A model generated the notes under the pieces. The model did no database searches, had not been told where the DNA came from, and was given only the letters and a program-made list of their open reading frames with translations. The position numbers were made by a program, and so were the translations under genes. From positions 310,001-374,000 of the forward strand of contig JAIXWD010000007.1 in the NCBI GenBank assembly GCA_027482225.1: a stretch of DNA of 64,000 bases. The letters are read 5' to 3'. The stretch comes from Bacteroidota bacterium (GTDB lineage Bacteria > Bacteroidota > Bacteroidia > UKL13-3). Positions within the stretch are counted from its first letter, which is position 1; each line of letters begins with the position of its first letter. Positions 1 through 10,077 of this stretch are shown piece after piece.

Positions 1-2059
1 TGGATCAGGAACTAAACACTTAATCTATATTACAACAGGATCACCTTCTGTTGCATCAAACTATAATGTACTCCATATGGGAGCAATTGGAGGGGTTAAC
101 CATATTGGCTTTTTAACTACAGATCAAACATCATTAGCAGCATGGAATACAGCGAGTTTATTAGACAGTAACTCAGTAACATTCGACCCTGTGTTTACCT
201 CACCTGCTTCGGGTAATCATACACCATTATCAGTTAATATAGATAACATTGGTAAGCCAACAGGTATTGTTAGTGATATATTAGGTAATACACGTTCGTT
301 AACAACTCCTGATGCAGGTGCATATGAATTCACAGGTTTATCAGGAGATATGAGTGTTACTAATGGGTCATATAAACGTTCTAGTTTATGTTATTCCAAT
401 GCTGATTCTGTATTTATTAGGGTTAGAAATCTTATAGGTACAACAGTTAATTTTGGCTTTAATCCACTAACCGTTAAATGGGTTTCTACAGGTCCAATAA
501 ATTCTAATGGATTAATCACTTTAACTTCAGGTTCTTTATCCCCAAATGCAGACACTACTGTTTGGGCAAATAGCGTTAACATGTCGTTACCTGGCACATA
601 TAACTTAACTGTTTTTATTGAACCCAATACAGTTAACACAAGTCGACTAAATGATACCTTATTTAATGTAGCATCTTTAATTGTTAGACCTATCTTATCA
701 GTAATCCAACGTAACTTTACAGTTACGGGACCAAATGATACGGTGTTAGCACAAGCTAATTCTCCTATATTCCCTGGTGGTTCAATTTTCTTCTCTGAGG
801 TTTGTCATTGGAGAGGAGCTACAGGAGCTGCACCTGTGAATGGTTGGCCTGCATATTTAATAGCTGACGATTACGTTGAAATTAGTGGTGTACAAAATAC
901 TGATTTATCGGGTTACATATTGGAAGAATGGACAGGAACAACTCTACAACATTCATTTACTTTTCCAACAGGAAGTTTGTTTAGTCCTAATGGAACTATG
1001 ATAGTAGCAACTGGGCAGTTAGGTGCAAGTGTGCCTAGCCCTAGTAACTTTTATTATCATAGTGGAAATACGGTAACGCATAGTTCAACTGGCGACTTAA
1101 GGGGCTATGTTATTAAAAGCCCAGGAGGTGGATCAGTTATTGATGCAGTAACATATGGTGCATACGTATTTCCTCCTGCATCTAATGTTACCGTAAGTGA
1201 CTGGTCGGGATCAACCCCTGCCCTATCAAGTGCTGGAAACAGATTAACAAGTGCTGATAACAACACGGGATCTAATTGGATTGTTGAAAGTGCAACAGGA
1301 AGGCAAGACCCAAATATCTTAAACCCTAATGTACCTGTACCATCACCTACTACATTAACAGGATTTGCTTGGAATTATTTGGGCAACCCAATTAGTACAA
1401 CTCCTCGAACCAAACTTGGCCCATGGACTACACCAGGTGTTTATGTTTATGTAGCAACCTATACCAACGCATGTGGCACTTTTTACGATACAGTTTTTGT
1501 TACAGCTGCGGCAACGGTTCCTGTAACCTTAAGCACATTTATGGGTAAAGCTAATTATAAAAATGCAGACTTAATTTGGCAAACAGCAAGTGAAAAAAAT
1601 GCGCATTTATTTGAAGTACATGCTTCTTTAGATGGTAAAATGTTTAAACAAATAAGTAGTATTAAAGCAAACGGTAATACCAATGTTACATCTACATATA
1701 ACTATACTGATGTAAATGCATTAGCGAACAACAACAAGGTATACTATAAGTTAAAATCTGTTGATGTGGATGGCACATATGAATGGAGTAACATCGTAAC
1801 TGTAAGCGCTAATCAAGCTAAAAACAAGATTGAAATATATCCTAATCCATTTAACACGAATGTTACTTTGAGTTTAGTTGATAATACCCCAGCAACTATT
1901 GAAGTAGTTAGCATGCAAGGTGTAAGCGTTTATAACACTACTGTTAATAGTAACAACTTATTTGTTAATATTAACTTAACACAATTAGCCAATGGTGTAT
2001 ACTTTATTAAAGTAACCCAAAATGGGAACACTACCTTACAAAAATTAGTGAAGCAATAA
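1..2059 (+). CDS. Secreted T9SS type A cargo protein with lamin-tail domain, 5' partial
   Basis: The reading frame is open to the left edge of the window (codons from base 2, no stop before the ATG at 77), so the gene starts outside and about 685 C-terminal residues are visible. Counting from the ATG at 77, residues 79-85 (DAGAYEF) are the usual ending of a right-handed beta-helix region. Residues about 230-355 (FFSEVCHWRG, DYVEISG, LSGYILEEW) resemble a lamin-tail domain. The last ~75 residues (IEIYPNPFNTNVTL, LANGVYFIKV, LQKLVKQ) are a T9SS type A sorting domain, so the protein is likely exported to the surface or medium. Binding target or substrate unknown. A strong terminator follows. Family call high confidence, function low. 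Confidence 0.88.
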   Translation, partial: GSGTKHLIYITTGSPSVASNYNVLHMGAIGGVNHIGFLTTDQTSLAAWNTASLLDSNSVTFDPVFTSPASGNHTPLSVNIDNIGKPTGIVSDILGNTRSLTTPDAGAYEFTGLSGDMSVTNGSYKRSSLCYSNADSVFIRVRNLIGTTVNFGFNPLTVKWVSTGPINSNGLITLTSGSLSPNADTTVWANSVNMSLPGTYNLTVFIEPNTVNTSRLNDTLFNVASLIVRPILSVIQRNFTVTGPNDTVLAQANSPIFPGGSIFFSEVCHWRGATGAAPVNGWPAYLIADDYVEISGVQNTDLSGYILEEWTGTTLQHSFTFPTGSLFSPNGTMIVATGQLGASVPSPSNFYYHSGNTVTHSSTGDLRGYVIKSPGGGSVIDAVTYGAYVFPPASNVTVSDWSGSTPALSSAGNRLTSADNNTGSNWIVESATGRQDPNILNPNVPVPSPTTLTGFAWNYLGNPISTTPRTKLGPWTTPGVYVYVATYTNACGTFYDTVFVTAAATVPVTLSTFMGKANYKNADLIWQTASEKNAHLFEVHASLDGKMFKQISSIKANGNTNVTSTYNYTDVNALANNNKVYYKLKSVDVDGTYEWSNIVTVSANQAKNKIEIYPNPFNTNVTLSLVDNTPATIEVVSMQGVSVYNTTVNSNNLFVNINLTQLANGVYFIKVTQNGNTTLQKLVKQ

Positions 2060-2089
2060 TTAGTTTCGCTTCATATTTATAACCCTTTA

Positions 2090-2126
2090 GCGCCCCGCTC
2101 AACAATGTTGAACGGGGCGCTTTTTT
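2090..2126 (+). terminator. Rho-independent terminator of the T9SS protein
   Basis: The arms GCGCCCCGCTCAAC and GTTGAACGGGGCGC form a GC-rich, almost perfect stem around a short loop, followed by six T. It lies 30 bases after the stop codon and is the strongest terminator in the window. Confidence 0.93.
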
Positions 2127-2235
2127 GTGTTGACTCCCTATTAATAATTACCCAATCAAGTAGATTTATCAACAACAATACCTCATTCAAAATACCCCCA
2201 AAATGGCTTCATTTTTTTTATGTAACCCATACCAA

Positions 2236-2243
2236 TACTTTTG
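2236..2243 (+). promoter_or_regulatory. -7 element (TACTTTTG) for the DUF4920-like lipoprotein
   Basis: Exact match to the Bacteroidota consensus TAnnTTTG, 26 nt before the ATG at 2269. An upstream in-frame ATG at 2203 lies before this element, so transcription from here would exclude it. No clear -33 TTG is visible. Confidence 0.5.
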
Positions 2244-2268
2244 TTTAGTAATCAATACAATATGTAAT

Positions 2269-2667
2269 ATGAAAAAGTTCATGTATACCGCCATAACAGC
2301 ACTCTTAATATCCTGCAATAACGACCCAAGAAATAACTTGTCAGCCACAGGTAATTTTGGAACACAAGTAAACGAAAATGAAGCCATAACGGTAAATGAT
2401 GCGTTAACAAAACTCAATACAGTGCAAGAATTTAAGGCCACTGTTACTGGCTTAGTAAAAGAATATTGTAAAGGCGAAGGATGTTGGTTAACATTAGAAA
2501 ACCAAGGAGGTGAACCCTTATTTGTTGAGGTTGAGAACAAAGCATTTATTTTACCACATCACATTAACGGAAAAGTAGCAGTGGTAGCTGGAAAAGTATT
2601 ACAAACTACTAATGATGCTGGAAAAACAGAACCTATGATAATCGCTTCTGGTATTTTAATTAAATAG
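2269..2667 (+). CDS. DUF4920-like lipoprotein
   Basis: 132 residues from the ATG at 2269, chosen because it begins a lipoprotein signal (MKKFMYTAITALLISC, lipobox LISC, Cys16). The alternative ATG at 2203 would add a leader without signal character. The mature part contains CKGEGCWLTL followed by VEVENKAFILPHHINGKVAVVAGKV. This matches the CxxKGCWM...P..GK..VV.G pattern I associate with DUF4920, a Bacteroidota family of unknown function related to OB-like nucleic-acid or metal-binding folds. Likely anchored in the outer or inner membrane facing the periplasm. The epimerase gene starts 5 nt after its stop, suggesting co-transcription. Confidence 0.7.
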   Translation: MKKFMYTAITALLISCNNDPRNNLSATGNFGTQVNENEAITVNDALTKLNTVQEFKATVTGLVKEYCKGEGCWLTLENQGGEPLFVEVENKAFILPHHINGKVAVVAGKVLQTTNDAGKTEPMIIASGILIK

Positions 2668-2672
2668 ATGAC

Positions 2673-3671
2673 ATGATTAACTGGCAAATCAACCCTATAA
2701 AACTAGCGCTTAAATACACGTGGAAAATCTCGCGTAATAGTAGCACGCATAAAACAAATTTCATTGTTCAATGTTCACAAAATAATTGGAAAGGAATTGG
2801 TGAAGTTGCTCCTAATATACGTTATAACGAAACATCCGAAATTATTGCAAAGGAGTTTGATCGCTTTTTACAAGCAGGAGGCAATAAGGTTCACGATTTA
2901 GGAGAATTAACCGAATTATTAGATTCACTTAAATTAAAAAATGCCTTGCGTTTTGGAATTGAAAGTGCATACATACACATGTTATGTTATGCTGATAAAA
3001 CGCCCATACACAATTTTTTAGCAATACCCGCAGCTAAAGATATTGCCACCAGCTATACCTTGCCTATAATGGAAATTGAGGAGGTAGAGCCCTTTTACCG
3101 CATTAACAATTTGGAACGTTTTAGTGTAATAAAACTAAAAACCAACGCAGAAAATGGACCAGAGTTAATCAAATACATCTCTACATTTTGTAAGCAACCA
3201 TTAATTATTGATGGCAACGAAGCCTACCAAAATGCCGAAGAATTAACTACCTTTTTACACGCAATAAAACCTTATAACATTGCATTAATTGAACAGCCTA
3301 TGCCAGCAGTTTGTGTTGATGATTATAAAGCAGTGAAAAAATTGAATTTATTTCCTTTAATGGCCGATGAAAGTGTTTGTGACGATGCTGACTTCGATTC
3401 TATTGCACAGCAATTTGATTTTGTAAATATGAAACTTATGAAAGCAGGCGGCTATATAAACGGACATCGAATAATAACCGAAGCACAAAAACATGGTTTA
3501 AAAACCATGGTAGGTTGTATGGTTGAAACATCATTAGGCATATCGAGTGCTTTTAACTTTTGCAGCTTAACCGATTTTGCAGATTTGGATGGTTACCTGA
3601 TTGTAAAAGATGAACCTTTTGGTTTGTTACACGAAGAAAATGGAAAAATAAATTTGAGTAGCGCATTATAA
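2673..3671 (+). CDS. Dipeptide epimerase of the enolase superfamily (L-Ala-D/L-Glu epimerase type)
   Basis: 332 residues. Catalytic landmarks of the muconate-lactonizing subgroup are all present: KxK at K154/K156 (VIKLKT), metal ligands D180 (IDGNEAY), E207 (IEQP) and D232 (ADES), and a second lysine in NMKLMKAGG (254-257). The family epimerises the alpha carbon of dipeptides such as L-Ala-D-Glu, usually in peptidoglycan recycling. Exact substrate cannot be read from sequence. No signal peptide, so cytoplasmic. It follows the lipoprotein gene by 5 nt and is probably co-transcribed with it. Confidence 0.82.
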   Translation: MINWQINPIKLALKYTWKISRNSSTHKTNFIVQCSQNNWKGIGEVAPNIRYNETSEIIAKEFDRFLQAGGNKVHDLGELTELLDSLKLKNALRFGIESAYIHMLCYADKTPIHNFLAIPAAKDIATSYTLPIMEIEEVEPFYRINNLERFSVIKLKTNAENGPELIKYISTFCKQPLIIDGNEAYQNAEELTTFLHAIKPYNIALIEQPMPAVCVDDYKAVKKLNLFPLMADESVCDDADFDSIAQQFDFVNMKLMKAGGYINGHRIITEAQKHGLKTMVGCMVETSLGISSAFNFCSLTDFADLDGYLIVKDEPFGLLHEENGKINLSSAL

Positions 3672-3742
3672 TGATACACCGCGTTAGCTATCTTATTTTA
3701 TTGGCGTATATAATCCAATAATAATAAAGCGTGATTAATCCT

Positions 3743-3795
3743 AACTCAATCAATGTGTTCGCTTTTAAATAACTCCAATTGATTAAATTGAGTTA
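3743..3795. repeat. Inverted repeat upstream of smpB
   Basis: AACTCAATCAAT (from 3743) is mirrored by ATTGATTAAATTGAGTT (to 3795) with a 5-nt insertion in one arm. It is AT-rich with no T-tract, so it is a weak terminator candidate. It could be an operator or chance. Confidence 0.3.
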
Positions 3796-3823
3796 AACCT
3801 TAGTCGATAAGCCGCTTATTTAC

Positions 3824-3831
3824 TACATTTG
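3824..3831 (+). promoter_or_regulatory. smpB: -7 element (TACATTTG) for smpB
   Basis: Exact TAnnTTTG match whose last base lies 11 nt before the smpB ATG, implying a very short or absent 5' leader. No convincing -33 TTG at normal spacing. Confidence 0.5.
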
Positions 3832-3841
3832 AAACCCTAAC

Positions 3842-4291
3842 ATGGATAAAAACCAAATACATATAGTTAACAAACGTGCTGGATTTGAGTACCACATGGT
3901 GCAAAAATACACTGTAGGTATGGTGCTTACCGGAACCGAAATAAAATCGATACGTGAAGGACATGTTAACATTACAGATGCATTTTGTTTTATTAAAGAT
4001 GGGGAGCTTTTTATACGCAATATGCACATTAGTGTATGGAAACAAGGCTCCTATTACAACCATGATCCGTTGCGTGTGCGCAAGCTTTTATTAAAACGCT
4101 CAGAGCTCAAAAAAATTAAAGCTAAAGCAATAGAAAAAGGATTTACCATAATTGCCACTAAACTTTTTTTATCAGAATCGGGTTATGCTAAAATAGAAAT
4201 AGCAGTTGCCAAGGGTAAGAAAAACTTTGATAAACGAGAAGACATAAAGAAACGCGATATATCTAGAGAGATTTCCCGCGGTTTAGTATAA
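3842..4291 (+). CDS. smpB: SsrA-binding protein SmpB
   Basis: 149 residues, full length for the family. SmpB carries tmRNA to stalled ribosomes for trans-translation. Recognised from NKRAGFEYHMVQKYTVGMVLTGTEIKSIR at residues 8-36, which gives the conserved TGTEIKSIR strand, from YNHDPLRVRKLLLKRSE, and from the basic C-terminal tail that fills the decoding channel (KGKKNFDKREDIKKRDISREISRG). No tmRNA gene is visible in this window. The gene is monocistronic and converges on pyrD with a 14-nt gap. Confidence 0.96.
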   Translation: MDKNQIHIVNKRAGFEYHMVQKYTVGMVLTGTEIKSIREGHVNITDAFCFIKDGELFIRNMHISVWKQGSYYNHDPLRVRKLLLKRSELKKIKAKAIEKGFTIIATKLFLSESGYAKIEIAVAKGKKNFDKREDIKKRDISREISRGLV

Positions 4292-4305
4292 GTTAGTATA
4301 TTGAA

Positions 4306-5349
4306 TTATAATTTTGCAATGTCTTTTACCAACCTTGGTCCTTTATAAATAAACCCAGTATACAATTGTAACAAAGTAGCACCTGCCATCATTTTTTGTT
4401 TCGCTTTATCAGCTGTATCAATTCCACCTACGCCAATTAATGGAATAGTACGATTACTTTTTTGATGTAACTGTGATAGTATTTCCGTGGCATGATTAAA
4501 CATTATTTTCCCGCTTAATCCGCCTGCACCAATTTGTTCTATTTGTGTTTTTGAGGCCAACAATCCTTCACGACTGATGGTGGTATTGGTAGCAACTACA
4601 CCTTCAATTTGGGTATCTCTAACTATATCAACCAAATCATTTATTTGTTCTTCCGTTAAATCGGGAGCAATTTTTAACAAAATGGGTTTGGCAATTTTAC
4701 CTTCCTTGATAAAACCCTTACGTATGCTCATTAATGAAGATAAAATTTTGGTTAGTGGTTCTTTATCTTGTAAAGCACGCAGGTTTGGGGTATTTGGCGA
4801 ACTTACATTAACTACAAAGTAATCAACTACATCATATAATTTCTCAAAACAAATTTCGTAATCACGTTGTGCATTTTCATTTGGTGTAACTTTGTTTTTA
4901 CCAATATTACCACCCACAATCAAATCCTTGGGTCTGTTTTTTAAACGCTCAACCACTACATCTACCCCATCATTATTAAAACCCATACGGTTAATAATGG
5001 CTTCGTCTTTTATTAAGCGAAATAACCTTGGTTTATCATTGCCAGGTTGTGCCAATGGAGTTACAGTGCCAATCTCTACAAATCCGAATCCCATAGATTG
5101 AAACTCTCTTAAGTACTTAGCATTTTTATCAAACCCTGCCGCTAAACCTACCCTATTAGGAAAAATAATGCCTACAAATTTCACTTCGTTTTTCACAAAG
5201 TTAATGCTATGCATTAAACCATATACACCTGGTATTTTTTGAATAACATGAAGTAAATTTAATGTAAAGTAATGAGCCGTTTCGGCAGGCATTAAAAATA
5301 GTAGTTTAACTAAGAGTTTGTACACTGATGTAATTATTAATGGAGGCAA
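4306..5349 (-). CDS. pyrD: Dihydroorotate dehydrogenase (quinone), class 2
   Basis: 347 residues. PyrD oxidises dihydroorotate to orotate in pyrimidine synthesis, passing electrons via FMN to membrane quinone. The N-terminal ~40 residues form the helical membrane-associating extension typical of class 2 ([20 protein letters not shown]). Core motifs include [57 protein letters not shown] with the catalytic Ser region, LLKIAPDL, and [11 protein letters not shown] with [10 protein letters not shown] for FMN phosphate binding. Stands alone, divergent from the M20 gene. Confidence 0.96.
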   Translation of the reverse strand: MPPLIITSVYKLLVKLLFLMPAETAHYFTLNLLHVIQKIPGVYGLMHSINFVKNEVKFVGIIFPNRVGLAAGFDKNAKYLREFQSMGFGFVEIGTVTPLAQPGNDKPRLFRLIKDEAIINRMGFNNDGVDVVVERLKNRPKDLIVGGNIGKNKVTPNENAQRDYEICFEKLYDVVDYFVVNVSSPNTPNLRALQDKEPLTKILSSLMSIRKGFIKEGKIAKPILLKIAPDLTEEQINDLVDIVRDTQIEGVVATNTTISREGLLASKTQIEQIGAGGLSGKIMFNHATEILSQLHQKSNRTIPLIGVGGIDTADKAKQKMMAGATLLQLYTGFIYKGPRLVKDIAKL

Positions 5350-5466
5350 AATTATTAATTTGGGCTGATGACCAAAGTGTTTTTAATCCACATCCAATTA
5401 TTTACAAATAACAACCACTTGGTTATTGTATTTGCTTGAACCAATGGAATAGCTTTAATTTGAGGT

Positions 5467-6657
5467 ATGATATCGGTATCGCACATCAAACAATTAGCAC
5501 AAAAACACAGCAAAGAAATTGTTGAAATCAGACATCATCTGCACCAAAATCCCGAGTTGAGTTTTGAGGAATACAATACCCAAAAGTATATTCTACAACA
5601 GCTAAACAATATTGGCATTACTGATGTAACACCTACGGCAAAAACAGGTTTGGTAGCTCTAATTAAAGGCAATAACCCCGATAAGAAAACTGTTGCATTA
5701 CGCGGTGATATAGATGCATTGCCTATTGAAGAGCAAAACGATGTACCATACAAGTCGATTAATTCTGGTGTTATGCATGCCTGCGGACATGATGTTCATA
5801 CCAGCTGTTTACTTGGTGCTGCACAAATTTTAAACGAAATTAAAACATCGTTTGAAGGAACTATAAAGTTGGTGTTTCAACCAGGAGAAGAAAAACTACC
5901 AGGTGGTGCAAGCTTAATGATTAAAGAAGGCGTACTTAAAAATCCTTATGTATACAGCATGATTGGCCAACACGTAATGCCACTTTTACCTGCAGGTACA
6001 GTAGGTTTTCGTAGTGGTTTGTACATGGCTTCAACCGATGAAATTTATGTGACCGTAAAAGGCAAAGGAGGTCATGGAGCTATGCCTCATTTAAATATAG
6101 ATCCAGTATTAATATCTGCACATATCATTACCTCTTTGCAACAATTGATAAGCCGAATGGCCAATCCAGCAATTCCATGTGTTTTATCGTTTGGTAAAGT
6201 TATTGCTAATGGCGCAACCAACATCATACCTAATGAGGTAAAAATGGAAGGGACTTTCCGCACCATGAATGAAAAATGGCGTGCAGAAGCACATCAAAAA
6301 ATGAAAAAATTAGCGGAGGGAATTGCAGAAAGTATGGGAGGTAGTTGCGATTTTGATATTCACCTAGGCTATCCGTTTTTAAAAAACAACCCCGAAGTAA
6401 CTGCCCGTGCTAAGCAAGCTGCAATTGCTTATTTAGGAGAAGAGCATGTAGTTGATTTAGATATTTGGATGGCCGCAGAAGACTTCGCTTTTTACAGCCA
6501 AGAAGTGCCAGCTACATTCTATCGTCTAGGCGTGCGTAACGAAGCAAAAGGAATAACCTCTAGTGTGCATACACCTACATTTAATATTGATGAAGCAGCA
6601 TTGGAAATTGGTTCAGGATTAATGGCTTGGCTAGCCTTGGAAGAGCTAGGAAATTGA
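5467..6657 (+). CDS. M20 family amidohydrolase (N-acyl amino acid amidohydrolase type)
   Basis: 396 residues, normal for the M20D/IAA-amidohydrolase branch. The motifs HQNPELSFEEYNTQKYI near the N-terminus, MHACGHDVHTSCLLG (metal-binding Cys/His/His), FQPGEEKLPGGASLMI (catalytic Glu pair) and AEDFAFYSQEVPATFYRLG place it in this group. These enzymes cleave N-acyl or related amides from amino acids; the substrate is not predictable here. No signal peptide, so cytoplasmic. A one-mismatch -7 element (TTAATTTG) ends 5 nt before the ATG. Confidence 0.88.
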   Translation: MISVSHIKQLAQKHSKEIVEIRHHLHQNPELSFEEYNTQKYILQQLNNIGITDVTPTAKTGLVALIKGNNPDKKTVALRGDIDALPIEEQNDVPYKSINSGVMHACGHDVHTSCLLGAAQILNEIKTSFEGTIKLVFQPGEEKLPGGASLMIKEGVLKNPYVYSMIGQHVMPLLPAGTVGFRSGLYMASTDEIYVTVKGKGGHGAMPHLNIDPVLISAHIITSLQQLISRMANPAIPCVLSFGKVIANGATNIIPNEVKMEGTFRTMNEKWRAEAHQKMKKLAEGIAESMGGSCDFDIHLGYPFLKNNPEVTARAKQAAIAYLGEEHVVDLDIWMAAEDFAFYSQEVPATFYRLGVRNEAKGITSSVHTPTFNIDEAALEIGSGLMAWLALEELGN

Positions 6658-6701
6658 TATAGGAATCAAAAGCTATAAAAAACACCTTTTATTACTAACT
6701 T

Positions 6702-7292
6702 TTATCTACCACCTAACATCTTAGCAATATACTTGCCTACTATATCGTATTCAATATTTACAGATGTTCCTGGTTTTATACTGTGAAGGTTTGTGTGCTC
6801 ATAGGTGTAAGGGATAATGGCAACAGAGAATGTGTCGTCAGTACAATTTACAACGGTTAAACTAATTCCGTTAATACAGATAGAGCCTTTATTTACAATA
6901 TATTTAGCATCCTCAGGTTGAACCAACTTGAAACTAAACAACCAACTTCCATCTTCATCTTTAACAGATAAACAAGTGGCTGTTCCATCCACATGACCTT
7001 GTACAATATGTCCATCAAACCTACCATTAGCAGGCATACAACGTTCTAAGTTTACTGCATCACCTATCTCCAATTTATTCAAATTGGTTTTTTGTAAAGT
7101 TTCGTCAATTGCAGTAACCGTATATTGATTATGTTGGATATCTACAACAGTTAAGCAAACGCCATTGTGCGCAACACTTTGGTCTATTTTTAATTCGTTT
7201 GTAAATGGAGCAGTAATGGTAAAATGTTTATTGGTGCCCTGTGCTTGTATGTTGGTAACGTAACCAAGTTGTTCTATAATTCCTGTAAACAC
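6702..7292 (-). CDS. ribE: Riboflavin synthase, alpha chain
   Basis: 196 residues. Converts two 6,7-dimethyl-8-ribityllumazines to riboflavin plus the pyrimidine precursor. Two homologous barrel halves are visible: MFTGIIEQLG at the start with VAHNGVCLTVVD, and in the second half GHIVQGHVDGTA with NKGSICINGISLTVV. It begins 4 nt downstream of the stop of the large T9SS type B protein and is probably transcribed with it, an odd partner. I saw no FMN riboswitch, and there is no room for one between the two genes. Confidence 0.95.
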   Translation of the reverse strand: MFTGIIEQLGYVTNIQAQGTNKHFTITAPFTNELKIDQSVAHNGVCLTVVDIQHNQYTVTAIDETLQKTNLNKLEIGDAVNLERCMPANGRFDGHIVQGHVDGTATCLSVKDEDGSWLFSFKLVQPEDAKYIVNKGSICINGISLTVVNCTDDTFSVAIIPYTYEHTNLHSIKPGTSVNIEYDIVGKYIAKMLGGR

Positions 7293-7296
7293 GTTA

Positions 7297-9969
7297 TTAT
7301 CTTATTATTTGTATAGTACCTCTAATGTTGCGATTTCTAATGCCGTCTAGGTAGGTTTCATATACTTCACAAATGTAATAGTAAATCCCATCAGGACAAG
7401 CAATTCCTGTTTGTTGGTCTTTACCATTCCATAATATATCTATGTTTTTAGTGGTATAAACTTGAGTTCCCCATCTATTATATATAACCATATCAATACC
7501 CGTAACAAACCTGTAAGGGAAAGGATAAAGCGTATCATTTGTGTTATCTGCATTAGGTGTAAATACGTTTGGTATATCGTATGTAGGACAATTTTCAATG
7601 CAAACCAAATTAGTGGCATCACTTTCGTTACCGGCAGAATCTATGCCTGAAACATAGTAACATCCAGATATAGAAAGTTTGAGTTCAACCCTATCATCAA
7701 TATTATTAAATTGATTGTTGTTTAGTTCTGCCAATAACTTATAACCATCAGTAATTAGCTGTTTATGGTACACACGGTATTTAACCACATCAGGGGCACA
7801 AGGTTGATTAGGAATCCAAGTTAAATAATTACGGTACTCGCCCAATACGTTGCATGGTGGTGTAACCAAGAGCTGCGGTGCACAAGGTTTTACAGTATCA
7901 ATTGGGGTTCCGCATATTTCTTGCGAATAGTTTATGGTGGTAAATTTATTTTTGAAAATACTGTAATCGCCAATAGATTTTACCAAATAACAATACGTTA
8001 CATTGTTGGTTAACCCAGTATCTTTAAATTGATTTTGAGTAGCAGTTCCTATGCTATCAAATACGTTCAAAGCATTTTTACGATATACTATAAAACTATC
8101 GTTAACCCAAGGTACATCAACATTCCAAAATATTATATTAGTCCTGTCGGTACTATAAATGGTATTTCTAATAGATGTTGCAATTCTGCTTTCAGTTACC
8201 ATACGAAACGTATCATTTACTGTAGCCCAAAAATCAACGGCATATTGATATTGATTTTGGGTGGTATTTAAAAGTGAATCGGTAAATATGCCATCAAGCA
8301 TTGCATTATAAGCGTTGTAATTGAATGAAGCCAATGTAGTATAGGCATTTTCTGTAGTAGCTTTTCTCTTCAACACAATTCGGTATGGTTGAGCATAAAC
8401 CATTGTATCTACCACTTTTGGTGTAACATAGGCCATATCTATTTTACCTTGTGTGGTAGATGTGTTAGTTACACTAACTTTTGTAATTACAGGACTTGAT
8501 AAAATAATATTATCACAAACTTCAATAGAGGCAATGCTTTCAGAAATATCAGAGAAAATAATTTGACCTGTGGCACTGCGAGGCGGGTAAACCACTACTA
8601 TTCTGTAACAATACCGAACCAATGGCGATAAACCCTTACCACTGTTATCATCAAAGTAAATTGTTGAGTTTGGATTATTTAATGTTTTAATGGTTGTAAG
8701 CAATTTAAAACCTGTGTAGGCCGGTACACCTGTCTCGCAAGCAGCGGGTTTCCAGTTACTGCTATCAATTCTTCTGTATATTCGATACTCTCCTACTAAA
8801 CCGCACGTATCTCTGTTCCATGTTAATTGAAAACCATTATTAATTTGTTTGGTCTTTAAATTTATAACAGCAGGACCTATAACCTGCACAAAAAAAGAAT
8901 TTTGATTTACAGCAGGCGAAGTAACTTGATCATCTCTTGCCTCAAATATTACTTGCCAAGGGCGATAACTAATTTGATTACACGATGGTTTCCATTTAAA
9001 TTGGGTTGATACAGAACCTAGACCAATTGCCGGATTAGGAGTGAAAATTGCTTTATTATTAACCGAAAACGGACCACCAAAGCCGTGAAGCGAAACACGT
9101 TGTCCACCATCAGATTCATTTGCAGAAACAATTCGCGAAATAGAATCACCCACTACCACACAACCATTTGCTATATCTTGCACAACTGGAGGCATATTGG
9201 CACATCTATCAATAAAAATTTGCATGTCGCGCACCACATAACCTACTAAAATACCTTTACGAAATTCTTTAATTAAGATGGCAATATTATAGATACCTAT
9301 CCTAGGAGGTGAATTCCATTTTAATTGCCCATTATTTAATCCTATTTCAAATAAATTATTAATTGACTCTGGATCGCTGTAGTTTGGCACAACCTCATCC
9401 GTATTTTGTTTGGGTGATGTAAGCTGAAACGTTAAACTATCTCCATCAGGATCATATGCAGCAGGATTATGAAAATAAGGTTTCTCTACACAACCATTAT
9501 CAATTGGAGGTTTAGTTAAAATAGGTGATCTATTGGGCCCCAAACTTTGATTAACCTTTAGTTGTGTTTCAACATAAAACGGTAAGAACTCGGTGTTGCC
9601 AAGATTTATATTAATGATGCCATTAACCCTATTTTGGTCGTAATAACTAATGGTGTAATTACCATCAACCCTATACTCGTGTGTAACTACATAAACATTT
9701 TGCACCACGCGGTTTGATAATACTGTTCTTGAAGTTCTACCAATTTTTTCAGTGGAACCATCACCAAATTTTATTTCAATTTCAATGGTTGATGGGTCGG
9801 CTAAAGATGCAGGGTCAGTGTAGGAAATTGCCGTAATTCTATATCTTCTATCTGTGATGTGTTCATACAATATTTCTCCCGCACGATAATGTGTTGCAAA
9901 ACTCGTTATTGACGAAAGCGTCAATATTAAAATAAGAAAATATTTGCGTACGAGTAAGTTATATTCCAT
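7297..9969 (-). CDS. Large secreted protein with T9SS type B (gliding-motility-associated) C-terminal domain
   Basis: 890 residues from the ATG at 9969, chosen over one 48 nt upstream because it opens a signal peptide (LLVRKYFLILILTLSSITSFA then THYRAGEI). The N-terminal third (THYRAGEILYEH, FGDGSTEKIGR, YDPDGDSLTF) is the PKD/cadherin-like region common in this family. The middle contains repeated Ig/FnIII-like beta domains (LTWNRDTCGLVGEYRIYRR, YLTWIPNQPC). The final ~90 residues (IPNVFTPNADNTNDTLYPF, MVIYNRWGTQVY, LWNGKDQQTGIACPDGIYYY) are the CHU_C sorting domain. Likely cell-surface or secreted by T9SS. Ligand unknown. Confidence 0.9.
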   Translation of the reverse strand: MEYNLLVRKYFLILILTLSSITSFATHYRAGEILYEHITDRRYRITAISYTDPASLADPSTIEIEIKFGDGSTEKIGRTSRTVLSNRVVQNVYVVTHEYRVDGNYTISYYDQNRVNGIININLGNTEFLPFYVETQLKVNQSLGPNRSPILTKPPIDNGCVEKPYFHNPAAYDPDGDSLTFQLTSPKQNTDEVVPNYSDPESINNLFEIGLNNGQLKWNSPPRIGIYNIAILIKEFRKGILVGYVVRDMQIFIDRCANMPPVVQDIANGCVVVGDSISRIVSANESDGGQRVSLHGFGGPFSVNNKAIFTPNPAIGLGSVSTQFKWKPSCNQISYRPWQVIFEARDDQVTSPAVNQNSFFVQVIGPAVINLKTKQINNGFQLTWNRDTCGLVGEYRIYRRIDSSNWKPAACETGVPAYTGFKLLTTIKTLNNPNSTIYFDDNSGKGLSPLVRYCYRIVVVYPPRSATGQIIFSDISESIASIEVCDNIILSSPVITKVSVTNTSTTQGKIDMAYVTPKVVDTMVYAQPYRIVLKRKATTENAYTTLASFNYNAYNAMLDGIFTDSLLNTTQNQYQYAVDFWATVNDTFRMVTESRIATSIRNTIYSTDRTNIIFWNVDVPWVNDSFIVYRKNALNVFDSIGTATQNQFKDTGLTNNVTYCYLVKSIGDYSIFKNKFTTINYSQEICGTPIDTVKPCAPQLLVTPPCNVLGEYRNYLTWIPNQPCAPDVVKYRVYHKQLITDGYKLLAELNNNQFNNIDDRVELKLSISGCYYVSGIDSAGNESDATNLVCIENCPTYDIPNVFTPNADNTNDTLYPFPYRFVTGIDMVIYNRWGTQVYTTKNIDILWNGKDQQTGIACPDGIYYYICEVYETYLDGIRNRNIRGTIQIIR

Positions 9970-10015
9970 GCTATTGCGTGTGGTAAAGATAAAAAAAAAT
10001 GGAATAAGGTTGCAC

Positions 10016-10051
10016 AAAAAAATCCCGCTAACAAAAAGTTAACGGGATTTT
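10016..10051 (-). terminator. Terminator of the sdhCAB operon
   Basis: On the minus strand AATCCCGTTAAC, a TTTTT loop and GTTAGCGGGATT form a 12-bp stem, with one pair being G-U only in the minus-strand RNA, followed by a run of seven T. Orientation and position 27 nt after the sdhB stop identify it as the operon terminator. Confidence 0.88.
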
Positions 10052-10077
10052 GATAAAACTATTTTAGGCTTACTTAA

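Noticed and set aside
7292-7297. FMN riboswitch for ribE
   Set aside because: The ribE start is 4 nt from the upstream gene's stop; there is no room for an RFN element and none is seen in the preceding gene.
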